From contig JAFISE010000114.1 in the NCBI GenBank assembly GCA_022560025.1, forward strand, positions 1-64,000: a stretch of 64,000 nt of DNA, read 5' to 3'. Below are positions 34,371-46,027 of this stretch, piece after piece. The notes beneath the pieces are model-generated. The model was not told where the DNA came from and searched no databases. It was given only the letters and a program-made list of their open reading frames with translations. Numbering within the stretch: the first letter of the stretch is position 1; each line of letters begins with the position of its first letter. The translations under genes and the position numbers were made by a program. The stretch comes from Stagonosporopsis chrysanthemi. Its lineage: Eukaryota; Ascomycota; Dothideomycetes; Pleosporales; Didymellaceae.

Positions 34371-36013
34371 ATTGCTCCTCTGTGACTATCACCTAGTTGG
34401 GCAGATAACGATGTATGCGTATGTATACAGGTGTGCGCTCAAGTGCGCCGATTGGTTGCTGCACGACTCGCGAAGCAGCAGCGGGGGCGGTGTGGTTATC
34501 GATATTGGGGCTGCGGATGCGAGCGGTGCGTGTCGTGGGAAGCTGTCCTTGGGCAAACGCAGCAGCACTCAGCACTTGAGCTCTACGACACAGCGCGACG
34601 TAGCTTCGGAGCGGCAATGCTGCACGGAGATGGATTCGGCAACGTGAGCATGTATCGACGGTCGTGCCAGGCCGAGCCGTTTGGAATCGATGCGCGTTTC
34701 ACCGCACGAGAGAGAACGAGGCAGGAGCACCAGTGGGGCCCAAGGGTGCTGTCGGCGGCAGCGACAAAGGGAGCGGGCGACGGCTTGAACGCAAGCGGCA
34801 ATGCGCAGTAGCAACGGTGTGTGGACTGGTCGCGACAACAAGAGGTGATTGTGATTGCGAGAAAGACGGGGCACGAGCACGAGCAGTAAAGGCGTCTGGG
34901 GAACAGCGCAGGCGCTCGATAGATTCAATTCAACAAGTGTCAAGTGGCGTATTGCTCAGGTACTGTCTCAGCATCACAGGCCATCCCCGACTCCCTTTGT
35001 TGGCTGAGGCTGAGCAGCCTGGAACGCCAAAACGCTAAGAAGAGCCCCTGCATCCGTGGAACCTTGCGTGCCTTGGTCCAGCTCAGCGCCTCTCCCACCA
35101 GACCAGACGCGTAACCCCGGTGGAACCGCATTTCGGCCGCTGCGGATGTGCCTGTCGATCCTGCATTCTTGATGCTGCCACGATGAACTCAACGACACCA
35201 GTGTCTGATCCACAGAACGCACATCTTTCAGTCCTTCCACCGAGTTTATGCTGACACTCTACGCTCGGTTGCCTTGCTCGTTCCATATCACCATAGTCAA
35301 CACGAGTACAAATGCTAAGCAGACACGAGCACGATTTGGAGAACGTATTTAGTTGCAAAAGTAGACGCTCAGAATACAAAACGCCCAACCGCAGCAACCG
35401 GACGACGTCAGCGCAATACGAGGCTGGCGGAAGATGCCTGAAATAGATCATTGCCAACCCCACAGTCGATATTCACTTCCACTGCTCTCGTGAGTGACGC
35501 AGCTCGTCTTTCTGGTCTCTTTGCAGCCGCGCATGCGTCCTGACTGTCCAAAGTGCCGATCGCGACACCAAACCGTCCAACAAAATCGTCTCTGTTCGAA
35601 CCTGGGGTATCTCATCGCCGTGTGCCAATCAAGACGCCTCCGTTCCATATCCCACGTGTGTAGACCGCAAACGCCTCGATGATGGGTTTGTTTTGTGATT
35701 TGTTTGTAATGCAAACTGACATACCTTGCTGCTGTGCAATCCTCGCAGGTATTCGCTAGGATGGCAAGGGAGCATTAAATTCTTTACATATCAAAACTGT
35801 AGTCAGTAAATTATTAGTAGATGCTGTGAGAAGTGATCGCCGTTCCAAGATCAGGCTATGCAGCGTTGATAGATGAGAGAGAGATGATAGTCGCTGAGTG
35901 GTGCATCCGAATAGAGTGATGAAGGATCCAAGGTAGGCGTGAACAACAAGGAAGGTTAGCTAGATGTTAGTAGTAGTTGAAAGACATTCGAAGAACGTCG
36001 AAGGTGGCAGGCT
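34371..36013. other. Intergenic region upstream of the NIPA gene
   Basis: 1.6 kb holding the promoter of the minus-strand NIPA gene and the 3' UTR of the acidic-protein gene. Several 60-126 codon frames on both strands overlap and are unsupported. Confidence 0.5.
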
Positions 36014-38596
36014 TCACACCCTGGGTCTTTTGGAGTCTGGCAAGCATAAGTCAGTATCGAACTGTCTCTTGCAGGTCGAGTGTGGAGTCGTACCTATAGA
36101 GATAGGCGCATCATTAACCCCGTCGCCAACCTCATCAATTGACCTCTTCTGCCCTTGTGGAGAGATTGTCTCGAGGTCATTTGACGAGGTCGGCGCAAGA
36201 TCTGCAACCAAAGACGTTGTAGCCGCAAGCTGTTCGACCGCACCACCCTCATCGTTTCCAAGGCCAGCGGCGTCATCATGCAAAAGGACTGCATCCTCTC
36301 CTGGAAGGGTTGGAGCCGGGTCTGCATCAATCGCCCACTCAGGAGCATTGTCAAAGTCCAAGAAGGTGTCGGCGTGTGTGACATCCTCAACGTCCTCAAA
36401 GGCCTCGTTACCGCGCTCGCCGCGACTAGCCTCATCAAGCGGCTGCTCATCAAAGCCTAGGTTGACCTCTGCTTCTAGATCTTGGAAATTATAATCGGCG
36501 AAATCTTGGTTAGTGTCGCCGTCGTATGCACTGTTGGCCTCAAATAGATCTCCTGCAGCGCCATCGGCTTGGTAGCCCTGGAAAGGATCGCCTTGTTCGT
36601 ACGTCTCTGTGTAGTCCTGGAAAGCGTAATGGTTTGCCTCATCACCGTATTGTGTCTGTGTAAGCAAAGTAGCATCGTCATCATTCTCGTCAAAACCAGC
36701 CTCGGCAGTGGTTTCCTCGCCATGACCATCATGCTCGAGAGCGAGACCGGATTCTGGGATTTCTGTAGGATCGTCTCCCTGGACAGTAGATGATGACGGT
36801 GACGGCTCATGCACTGATACGGACTTTGTCTCTTGTTCGCCCTCATCATCACTGTAGTCGACAAAGTCCTCGGCTTCTTGCTTGTCATGCGCGATCTGGT
36901 CTGGTGTCCTTTCGACCTGGGGCTCAGATTCTTGCTGTTCCGCTGCGTCAGACTTGGGATCATGTGCTAATTTAGCATATGCACTGGATGCTTGAGGAGC
37001 GGTGTTGCGTGGAGAACCAGAGTCAGCAGTCTTTTGACTATTCTGAGCCTCCTCGTCTTGCGTGCCTAGGGTCCGGTTCGAATCGTCTTTAGAGTTAAGC
37101 CCATGTTGGTGCTCTTGACTAGCGTGTTTTTCTTGCACTTCTTTTTCTTCATCTTGCTCTTCATTTTGAGCTCCAACCTCCTCGAGGTGTTGCTCATTGT
37201 GCTCAACAATGTCCAACCCGTCTGCAGCGGTGCTATGGACAGAGCCGGGGGAACTCGCGTCTTCGTCGTCATTCTCATCATCCCATTCGACCTGGTCATG
37301 CTCAGTCGAAGCACTGGAAAACACGTTCGAGAAGTGAGTCTCGCCAGCTGCCACAGCAGCGTCCAGAGCGGAGTATCCACTACCCTGTTCAGCATATTGG
37401 GCCACATCAGCAAGCAGTGTGGCGAATCTTGGACGGAATTGTAGCGTAACGTAGAAGCACTCTGGATCTTCGTTACCATCCTGTGCCTGCAAAGTGTGGT
37501 AAAGGTCTACTAAGCGCTGTAAAGACACAGCCACACACGCTGTGTTATCTTCGTATAGCTCAAGGTTGTGCAAATGATCAAAACGAAAGCCGATCTCGTG
37601 TTCGCCAGAGACATCGTCGCCTAGAGACAGCCTGCAAGCTTGGAAGAGGTTGGAAATGCTGGACTTGGCCACAGACAGATCATCGAGGAGGAAGTCGCCA
37701 CTTTCGTCAAGGTCATGCTGCTTGAATAGCCACAGTTCGTTTCCTGCGTAATTCACAGTTACAGGTCGCAGTTCGATCTGCTGGTCATCGTTGTGGTCGC
37801 CCTCAGTGGCATTGTCTGCGGCTTGTTGGGACTCCGCTTGCTCTTCAGCGGCGATATCGTCGTCGTCAGCGCCATCCTCATCAGCGTGCGAGTGCGAGTG
37901 CGAGTGCTCGTCCGTTGGGAGCGCAACGCCACCGTTGTCATCATGCGCGTGATCCTCGTCATGGTCTTCACGCGGCAAAGCAGCATCCGCTGCTTGGTGC
38001 TCAGAACTAGCCTTTGTTTCTTCAACAGCCTCTGGTTCGTTATTTTCGTGCGTTTGTGCTTCACGGCGATCGTCTTCAGTAGACTTGACTGGATCTGCAT
38101 CTCCTTGTCTTGGATTATTCTGACCATCCACAGGCATAGGTGTGGCCACAGTATCATAGGAAACTTGTGTAACTTCTCCCTCTTGGCCTGAGGGGCTGTG
38201 CATCTTGACCTGTTGATGTGCCTCATCGTCCGAATAGTCGATCAGGTCCTCATCTGGAGGGGCAAGCATATCTGCTTCGAAAGTGGGTGTGCCATCATCT
38301 ATCATCTGTGACTCTGCAGCCATATCGCCATCGTTGTACATATGATCTTCCTCGATCAAGTCGCCATGGTCAGCCATGAAGTCGTCTTGATCTCTGCCTG
38401 GTTCGTCTATGTCGATACCACCGTCTGTAGCGGCATCGTTGAGAGACATTTCGTCGTCTTGCACCGAAGGCGCAGTATCAAGATCGAGGTCGATATCTCC
38501 GTCACCAAAATCAAAGCCACTGTCGGAGAGCACATCCATGTTGTCGTCAGGAGCAGAGACCGCAAGGGCTGGTATAGCTTGTGCAGTGGTGGCCAT
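36014..38596 (-). CDS. Large acidic protein with C-terminal nuclear localisation motif
   Basis: Two exons (38596-36094, 36036-36014) give about 841 residues. The 57-nt intron (GTACGA ... TACTGACTT ... TTGCCAG) has no stop and keeps frame; splicing gives a C-terminus reading APISIDSKRPRV, a good monopartite nuclear localisation signal. Most of the protein is Asp/Glu-rich and likely disordered, with repeated DxIDYSDDE-like motifs (DLIDYSDDEAHQQ near residue 118 and DFVDYSDDEGEQE near 585). A folded core lies around residues 280-400 (NYAGNELWLFKQHDLDESGD, FLLDDLSVAKSSISNLFQAC, CFYVTLQFRPRFATLLADVA). I recall similar conserved hypothetical proteins in Pezizomycotina but no function. A chromatin or transcription role is inference from acidity and the NLS. 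Confidence 0.85.
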   Translation of the reverse strand: MATTAQAIPALAVSAPDDNMDVLSDSGFDFGDGDIDLDLDTAPSVQDDEMSLNDAATDGGIDIDEPGRDQDDFMADHGDLIEEDHMYNDGDMAAESQMIDDGTPTFEADMLAPPDEDLIDYSDDEAHQQVKMHSPSGQEGEVTQVSYDTVATPMPVDGQNNPRQGDADPVKSTEDDRREAQTHENNEPEAVEETKASSEHQAADAALPREDHDEDHAHDDNGGVALPTDEHSHSHSHADEDGADDDDIAAEEQAESQQAADNATEGDHNDDQQIELRPVTVNYAGNELWLFKQHDLDESGDFLLDDLSVAKSSISNLFQACRLSLGDDVSGEHEIGFRFDHLHNLELYEDNTACVAVSLQRLVDLYHTLQAQDGNEDPECFYVTLQFRPRFATLLADVAQYAEQGSGYSALDAAVAAGETHFSNVFSSASTEHDQVEWDDENDDEDASSPGSVHSTAADGLDIVEHNEQHLEEVGAQNEEQDEEKEVQEKHASQEHQHGLNSKDDSNRTLGTQDEEAQNSQKTADSGSPRNTAPQASSAYAKLAHDPKSDAAEQQESEPQVERTPDQIAHDKQEAEDFVDYSDDEGEQETKSVSVHEPSPSSSTVQGDDPTEIPESGLALEHDGHGEETTAEAGFDENDDDATLLTQTQYGDEANHYAFQDYTETYEQGDPFQGYQADGAAGDLFEANSAYDGDTNQDFADYNFQDLEAEVNLGFDEQPLDEASRGERGNEAFEDVEDVTHADTFLDFDNAPEWAIDADPAPTLPGEDAVLLHDDAAGLGNDEGGAVEQLAATTSLVADLAPTSSNDLETISPQGQKRSIDEVGDGVNDAPISIGTTPHSTCKRQFDTDLCLPDSKRPRV

Positions 38597-39413
38597 GGTC
38601 GTCGGGATATGTGGATGGACGTCTAGCTAGAACACAGAATCGAGAATGGTTACCACTTCGAAGCGTAAGCGATACGAGCGCGTCAAAACCGCGTGCGGCA
38701 AGGTGTTGGAGAAGTGTTCGAGCTAGGCAATTTGAATTTGCTTTTTAGGCGCTGATGACTATGAGCGCATCACGCCGAGATGCCGCTTCACAGTTCTGTG
38801 AGGATTGGGACAGGTATGAGTCGTGGGGAAGGGTCGAATATGGGACAAAGGGATTGACGCGCCAAGGCTGGAGCGTGTGTAATTTGCTGTTCGAGGACCA
38901 GCGGCACGGGTCTTGACAGGGTGAAAGACAAAGTGCAAGTTGAAGATCAGGCGTTTGTGATCGTTGTCAGCGGAGACGTAGACCGTGTGAGGTGTATGCG
39001 ACGTTTAAGTGAACGAGATGCGGGCAAGGGAGGAGCTGCTTAAGTGCTGCGGAAGCTGCGTTAGCGCAGGCTCCTACCCTTCGGTCAAATCACGTGATAC
39101 TCCACACTGAACTTCCAGGTGTTCAGTGCTGCGACCAGAGGTAGTGTCTGTGATAGAGCTGTCCGATTGGGTTGTTGAGCTTACGTTGCACCTGCCTGTC
39201 GCTGGACCTCTGTACGCTTTCAGCCCTCCCCAGCACCCATCTTACCTTGACAGCATCGTGGTGTTGGAGATTCGAGTTCGTCGACGGCCCCCTCCATCCA
39301 CAATCCTCGAACCGACAACAACGACCTACAAAGCATCCCAGTGTCCCACCAGGACCCACGGCCCAGTTAGTAGGAGCAGCGCTTCAATAACCGCCAATTA
39401 AACTTCTTCCATC
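38597..39413. other. Bidirectional promoter between the acidic-protein gene and delta-COP
   Basis: The two genes start 817 bp apart in opposite directions, so this segment must serve both. A short frame at 39126-39401 is leader sequence. No repeat seen. Confidence 0.6.
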
Positions 39414-41104
39414 ATGGTACAACAGCGCCCTCCGATCCATTGTAAGCCATCTGTCAACAGCAAGCTGATGTGTACAGGTGGTCCTCGCAGCATCGATATG
39501 CACGCGCGGCGGCAAGGCCGTTCTTTCACGCCAATTCCGTGAGATGCAGCGCTCTCGCATCGAAGCTCTCCTCGCCTCATTCCCAAAGCTCGCCGACAGC
39601 AACACCCAGCACACCACCTGCGAACAGGATAACGTGCGCTACGTATACCAGCCCCTGGACGAGCTGTATATGGTATTGATCACCAATTTGCAATCCAACA
39701 TTCTACAGGATATCAACTCGCTGCATCTGTTCGCCCAGGTTGTCTCGTCAACATGCAAGTCTCTCGACGAGCGCGAGATTCTCAGAAACGCATTCGAGCT
39801 CCTCACCGCTTTTGATGAGATCGTCACACTGGGATACAGGGAAAACCTCACTATGAGCCAGATCAAGACATTCTTGGATATGGAGTCGCACGAAGAGCGC
39901 ATCCAGGAGATCATTGCGCGGAACAAGGAGCTTGAGGCATCTGAAGAGCGCAAGCGCAGAGCCAAGCAGTTGGAGATGCAGCGCAAGGAGATGTCGAGAT
40001 CTCAACGCGCAGGGGCTGGAGGAATGGGAGGCGGCATGGGCGGTGGTATGGGCATGGGCCGCCAGTCATCGTACCCTGCATTCACACCGAGCGCGCCCAC
40101 ACAGACCGTACCAGACACATACGACAGCTACGAAGCATCGAAGAAGGCACCAGCCAAGCCGCTCGCATTGGGCAAGAAGGGCATGCAGCTCGGCAAGAAG
40201 AACAAGACAAACAGTGCATTCGACCAAATTGCTGGAGATCTCCCGCCGGAGAGCGAGCCCCTCGTTGCACCCAAGGCCTCCGCGTCCGCCGCCGTTGCGC
40301 CCGCAAGCGCCCGCCAGTCCACATCTACCGACCGTGAAGCCATTCATATCACCACCACTGAGACCATCTCCGCACGACTAGATCGCGAAGGCCTGCTTAA
40401 GTCTTTCGAAGTCAAGGGTGAGATGCAGCTCAAGATCAGCGATGCTTCTCTCACACAGGTCAAGCTTGACCTGCAGACTGGCGACACAAGAGGTGCCCAA
40501 TTGATGACACATCCCAAGGTCGACAAGACTGTCTTCAGGAACGACAAGGTTATCCAGCTTGCAGACACCACAAAGGGTTTCCCCTCTAACATGGGTATTG
40601 GCGTCATGAAGTGGAAGCTTGCACCAAGGCCCGATGATGTCTCAGACCCGCCGATTACTTTCCGCGTGTGGGTCGAGGAGTCGGGCAGCACGTTTAACAT
40701 CACCGTCGAATACGAACTCACCGGCAGCGACTCACTGAAGGACGTCACTGTCACCATTCCCTACGAGACCGATGAGCCCAACGTTGGCTCCTTCGATGCA
40801 GTATACGAAGTCAGTGGTGACAGCCTCGAATGGAACATTGGTGCTGTAGATGAGAGCAACAGTTCTGGCAGTTTCGAATTTGAGGCGCAGGCCGGCAGCG
40901 ATGCTGAGTTTTTCCCCATGCGTGTAAGGTTCAGTAAGAGTACGCCATTCGTCGATGTCGATGTAAGTACGGCCCTTTCTGGCTCTCCGGAATATTTACT
41001 TACTCTAGTGCCAGGTCTCCAACGTGACGCTCCTCTCGATGAACCAGGATATTGGGTTCACCAAAGATGTCAAATCTACCGCCGATGTGTACGAGATTGC
41101 ATGA
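39414..41104 (+). CDS. ret2: Coatomer subunit delta (delta-COP)
   Basis: Three exons: the ATG alone (39414-39416), 39478-40962 and 41015-41104, encoding 525 residues. The 61-nt first intron starts directly after the ATG; splicing gives MVVLAASICTRGGKAVLSRQ, the invariant delta-COP start. The N-terminal longin-like domain covers about residues 1-140, followed by a basic coiled segment and a Gly/Met-rich linker (GGMGGGMGGGMGMGRQ). The C-terminal mu-homology domain starts near SARLDREGLLKSFEVKGEMQ. The last 29 residues (VSNVTLLSMNQDIGFTKDV to YEIA) come from exon 3. Delta-COP is part of the COPI coat that carries proteins from Golgi to ER. Confidence 0.96.
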
Positions 41105-41610
41105 GGACAGCACGAATTGCTGGGCGTCAAAGGAACCTCGGTGGACGGTTGGAAAATCATAGAATAGAGCGGGCTGAAATGAACGTAATGAGCGACATCT
41201 ATTGCCTTTTCGGCCTTCGTCTATCATTGTTTGAGTGTTGCACTACTACGAACACGTTGAACGACGCAACATCATTGTACGATGTTTTACAGCGCTTTAT
41301 TGGGTGCTTGGGTGGTTGACACTTCGTCGCGCCCATTGTATCTGACGTGGTCTGTGTAGAATGTTTGTTGACGGCAGCATCAGCCCTCCTTCACTACGTT
41401 GAACGTCCTAATTGATAAGTCACACGGTTCTGCTTAAGAAAAATCGCTCGACTCCATCTGGAACTTTCGAGTTGCTTTGCCCTCGCACACAACCACGCGT
41501 TCGCGCTAGTCCCGTTTGCCGCTAGTCCTTCAAACAAACACTACAGGTTTACATCCCTACACCCAATCAACCAGACAACTCCATACCGGCCCAAGGGCCA
41601 CTGGAAGCTC
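41105..41610. other. Spacer between delta-COP and APC4 genes
   Basis: 506 bp between two plus-strand genes: 3' UTR of the first and promoter of the second. Nothing else recognised. Confidence 0.6.
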
Positions 41611-44260
41611 ATGATGGAGACCTCAGAGGCGCCTACGTTGCTCCAACAAGCGGAGAAAGTGTTGCTTCATCCGATCCACCCCCACCTAATCGCCTATTGC
41701 CCTACAATGGACTTGGTCGCAGTCGTTACTACTGAGGAGAATCTGGACGTATACCGAATCAATGGACAACGAGCTTTTGGCCTCAAGAGAAAGCGAGACG
41801 ATCTGGTTGTTGATACGATCAAATGGGAATTTAACGGCAAAAGCATCGCGGTCAGCTGGAGTGACGGCAAGACCGACCTAGTCAGTAGCGAAACGGGGAA
41901 GATCGGGTTGAAGGACCTAGGCTTACCAGAAGGAGCTTCAAGAGATGACCAAGACGGTACGGGAAGGGTGAAGTGCATTGGCTGGGGTTTGAACTTCATC
42001 GATGTCGACGCCGTCAAGAGCAGGACGAAGAAAGCGGCGCGTGGTTTTGACCTCTCGACGGACACCTGGGACGACACGAAGGACGGTGTGGACATCGAGG
42101 ATTTCCTGCAGAGACAGCCCGACCTACAGGCTTTGGATTGTGCACCTGACTTACCTGATCAACTGGCTGTTGCAGATGTTGAGACCCTGTTGCCAAAGCT
42201 GCCTGCAATTCCGCTTCCCCCCGCATTGCCCTTCATGCGGATCTCACAAGCGGATTCAGGCGCTTTCGGCTCACAGGCCGAAGTTGATACGCTACTACAC
42301 TCACACCATCTCAAAGACTACAACTCGGTGGACATGTTCATTCGGTGTTCGGATCGCGGGACAATACATCCCTCTATCTACGACTCGTTCGAGACGGTTA
42401 CCGTGGGCCTCCCTTCACCCTGGGGTGCCGAGAGCACGCCCTTGTTACACGCTAGTCATCCATACGCGTGCAGCCACGGCCTCCTCATGCAGACTACGAC
42501 GTCAAACTCGCAAGCGAAGAAAATCGCCTTTGTTCCACTTACTTTGAACTTCATTCCCAGCGCAGGCATTTACCTCCATCTGATTGCCTCGAAGACGTCG
42601 CAACTTCAGAATCTTCTTCTGTACATTACGCAATGCCTGCAGCGCATCCGCACGTTTTATAAGCAAGCCACTGACCTTCCCTCAAAGTTCATGATGAACA
42701 TATCTGAAACACTCGAGGAAAAGGACCAAGGTGATTTGACAACAAACCTTTTTCATCTGGCATGTACCGGCGCCTGTCCACCCCTCATCCGCGATTGGCT
42801 TGTTGATGAGCTTTCTGAACAAGGACATAAACGGTGGGACAACACAGTCACCTCATCTCTCACCACACTACAAGCGCTGTTGCACGAGAATTTAATTCCT
42901 GCGCTTGATCGCACAGCGATAGTCATCTCGCGCCTTCGTGGGCTGGCAATGTACCATGACACAGACTGGATCTTCAGCAGTCCAGCCACGGAGTTCACAT
43001 CACTCCTTGATACATTGCAAAACATGCGGCTGCTAGCACATACTGCGCTTAGCTATGTGGCGGATGAGAAGAAACAGTTCGTCGCCTTCGGTAGGTGGCT
43101 ACGCTTTGTCATCGACTATGAAACGACAGAGCCTGAAAGCGAAAGCCGTGCCGAGATGGAAAAACGAGATTCAGGTGTCGACATCAGTCTGGTGCTGGAG
43201 TACGTGAGACATGGACTGCAACAAAGCACCCTGCAGCACTATCTGATGCCTGAGGTCATGCTGGATACGGAAGACAAGGCGAAAGAGCGAGCCAGCTACG
43301 AAGATACGAAGAAAGCGATCGGAGTATACGAGGAAGGGCAGAAATGGAGACCCGAGGCGCTGTGCTTGGAGCACGTGTTGGGTCACCTGACGAAAGGCAC
43401 GACGGGATTGCTCAGGCAGGTCAGCAAGTGGCAAGAAACTGGGATCCAGATGGACAGCGGTATTGTGCTCGAATCTGTGCAAGACATGGAGGAAGACCCT
43501 ATCGCAGATATGAGGATGGTCTACGAGGTATGTTCCACTGGTTCCTTCACGAAGAGCATGTCTAACAAAATCCGAACAGCAACCCACACTATCGGGATCA
43601 ACACAGATATCAACCTACGTTGCTCTCGCCTCCAACTCTTCTCCAGCAAGACTCCACATCCACCGCCTCACCCACACATCCAGCATCACGTCCCTCCCAC
43701 GGGACCTCCACGACCACAGCATCGCCAGCCCAACCTTCGCAGCAGGCACCAAGATCCTTGACCTCAAATTTGCCGACGACGCCGCCCTGCTCGTGCTCAT
43801 CCACACCGCACCACCAAAGAGCGTTTCGAAAAGCGACAACAACAACACCGCCAGTTCTTACAGCCACAGAATTCTCCGCATCCCCTACACCACCACTCCC
43901 CAAAATCCCACCCCGTCGCTACCTTACCACGCCCTCTCCCCGAACGAGACCGCAACCCACCTCCTACCTGCAGGCAGCGCGCCCGCACCATCCAGGCGCA
44001 AACCCATACATGTCACACCCGCGGCACTGCAGCAGTACACAATTCACGTCTTCGAGCACGAGGGACGGTTTACGCCGGCCAAGCTGGTGGTGAATGGGCG
44101 GAAGGGAAGAAGGGTTGTGGTCGTGCTAGCCAAAGACGGGAAGCATTATCGGGTGTTGGATATGGATTATCCTAGTCAGCGGGAGGAGGAGGACGAGGAG
44201 ACGGAGATCGAGGGAGAGGAAGTCGGGGAGGACGGAGACACGATTATGAGCGGGCTTTGA
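41611..44260 (+). CDS. apc4: Anaphase-promoting complex subunit 4
   Basis: Two exons (41611-43527, 43580-44260; 52-nt intron) give 865 residues. The N-terminal ANAPC4 WD40 part reads LLHPIHPHLIAYCPTMDLVA, VVTTEENLDVYRINGQRAFG and TIKWEFNGKSIAVSWSDGKT. The long helical ANAPC4 domain follows from about residue 300 (e.g. DWLVDELSEQGHKRWDNTVT). After the splice (E|QPTLSGST) the second half of the propeller-like C-terminal region continues (STYVALASNSSPARLHIHRL, GTKILDLKFADDAALLVLIH), and the tail is very acidic (EEEDEETEIEGEE). APC4 is a scaffold of the APC/C ubiquitin ligase that drives mitotic exit. The downstream exon has many alternative open frames; the chosen one fits the family and phase. 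Confidence 0.93.
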
Positions 44261-44649
44261 GGTGATGGAGTTGATCAGGACAGGGAGGTTTCGGGAGGCA
44301 TAGTCCAACAAGACTTTCGGGCAAAAAAGCCTTTATGAACGTGCGGCGATAGAGTAGAAATTAGTAGCCCACGCTGCGAAAATGATAAGAACACACATCG
44401 CACATGCACAACACAGCAGGTAGACAGCAGATGAAGAGTGCAATTTCACATTGCCAAAAGTACAGTCCAATGCATTTTTCGGTATCGCATTCCCTATAGC
44501 CTATCATGCATGTAGGCTTTCTGAGAAGCCTGACCTGAGAAGTATCGTAACGCCCAGCCACCCGCATGTAGGTGTGGTATATGGGAGAAGAACCGAGCGC
44601 ATTATTGTCATTGATCCAGAGAACCGACGCCACCATATCAAAAAACCAT
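44261..44649. other. Convergent 3' region of apc4 and rpl2
   Basis: 389 bp between converging genes, expected to hold both 3' UTRs. Nothing else recognised. Confidence 0.6.
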
Positions 44650-45641
44650 TTAATCCTTGGTCTTCTGGGTACCGCGGAGCAGACCTGTCCTCCTGGCGGC
44701 AATGAGACCAGCCTTCTGACCGGCGACGGCGTAGCGCGAGATGGTCGAGGCCTTTCCGATATGCTGGTGGTTACCACCACCGTGGGGGTGATCGACGGGG
44801 TTCATGGCAACACCACGAGTCCTGGGCCAGCTGTTGCGCTTGGCAGCGAACTAGAAAATGTTAGTACTGCGGTAGTCGTAAATTGTGGAAGATTACGCAC
44901 CTTGTGCTTGGCACGCGAGGCCTTGAGGAGGGGCTTGTCGGTACGACCGCCACCGGCGACGATACCAACCATACCACGGCAGGAGCTGGGGAGAACCTTC
45001 TTGGCACCGGAGGGGAGCTTGACACGGGTCTTGCCCTCATCGGGGTTGTGGCCGATGACGGTAACGTAGTTACCAGAGGTACGGCCGAGCGCACCACGGT
45101 CACCGTTCTTGTCCTCGACGTTGGTCAGGACGGTACCCTCGGGGACGGAGTGGAGGGGCAGGATGTTGCCGATGGTGAGAGCGGCGTGCTTTCCGGCGTA
45201 GATGAACTGCTGTGTGTTAGTTTACGAGCCCGTCACTTCTCGTACTTTGCGGGGACACTGACCTGGCCAGTGTACATGCCCTCGTTGGCAATGAAGGTCT
45301 CGGTGTTGTGCTTGAACCTGTAAGGGTTGCGGAAGGTGACCTTGGCCAGAGGAGCGCCTGCAGATTCGTCAGAATGCGAATTCGCTCACGGCGCGCCGCT
45401 TTACTCACCACGACCGCTGTCGTGGACAATCTCCTTGACTACACCGCGGATGTATCCATTGCGCTCAGCCTGCCTGCCGTTAGCCCTGCGATTCCTGCTG
45501 GTGTCGAAATTTGCGCCGCTGCGCGGTTCGGGGACGTACGAAGTCGAGCGTGCGGAACTGGGCGGGGGCCTTGTTCAGGCGGGTGTTGGCCGTGAAGATA
45601 GAGCCGCGACCCTTACGCTGGTTACGGATGACACGACCCAT
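44650..45641 (-). CDS. rpl2: 60S ribosomal protein uL2 (L2/L8)
   Basis: Five exons (45641-45540, 45469-45409, 45357-45263, 45206-44901, 44850-44650; introns 50-70 nt) encode exactly 254 residues, the usual length of uL2. It starts MGRVIRNQRKGRGSIFTANT; the first splice gives LDFAERNGYIRGVVKEIVHD, the second SGRGAPLAKVTFRNPYRF, the third MYTGQFIYAGKHAAL, the fourth RAKHKFAAKRNSWPRTRG. The peptidyl-transferase-centre loop MNPVDHPHGGGNHQHIGKAS is intact. uL2 is an essential component of the large subunit that helps join the subunits. For the third intron the acceptor AGCAG was chosen over the earlier CAG, which would add a second Gln. Confidence 0.97.
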
Positions 45642-46027
45642 GGCGACTGATTGCTGGTGGTTAGTATCGTGAAGCCGGAAGGGAAGTCACCATCAATATT
45701 CCTTCCCTCGCTTAGTCGTGGGTGCCACTAACGGGCATGCGCTAGGCCTCATTGGCGCTAGCCGGCAGGCGGGCTCGGCGAACAATGCCAACCGGTTCTA
45801 TACACATTGAGTGCGCATCCAAGCTCTGAGCATCACTACTGTGCATACACGGTGTTTAAAATTTTAGAGCTATCAGATTGAGAGTTGCAGTTGATCTTTG
45901 TCGACACGGTCGCCAATATATTCCGCAGGCGCAGAATCAAACACCACCACAACGCACCAATCGAACACAAAGAGCATCAAATGAAGCAACCGGAACGAAG
46001 GGCTTGTATGATTATCAGATTGAAAAC
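45642..46027. other. Promoter region of rpl2
   Basis: 386 bp upstream of the minus-strand ribosomal protein gene. Nothing else recognised. Confidence 0.6.

Noticed and set aside
39126..39401. 91-codon plus-strand frame just upstream of delta-COP
   Set aside because: Lies in the divergent promoter/leader region and cannot be joined to the delta-COP start, which is fixed by the conserved MVVLAAS sequence.
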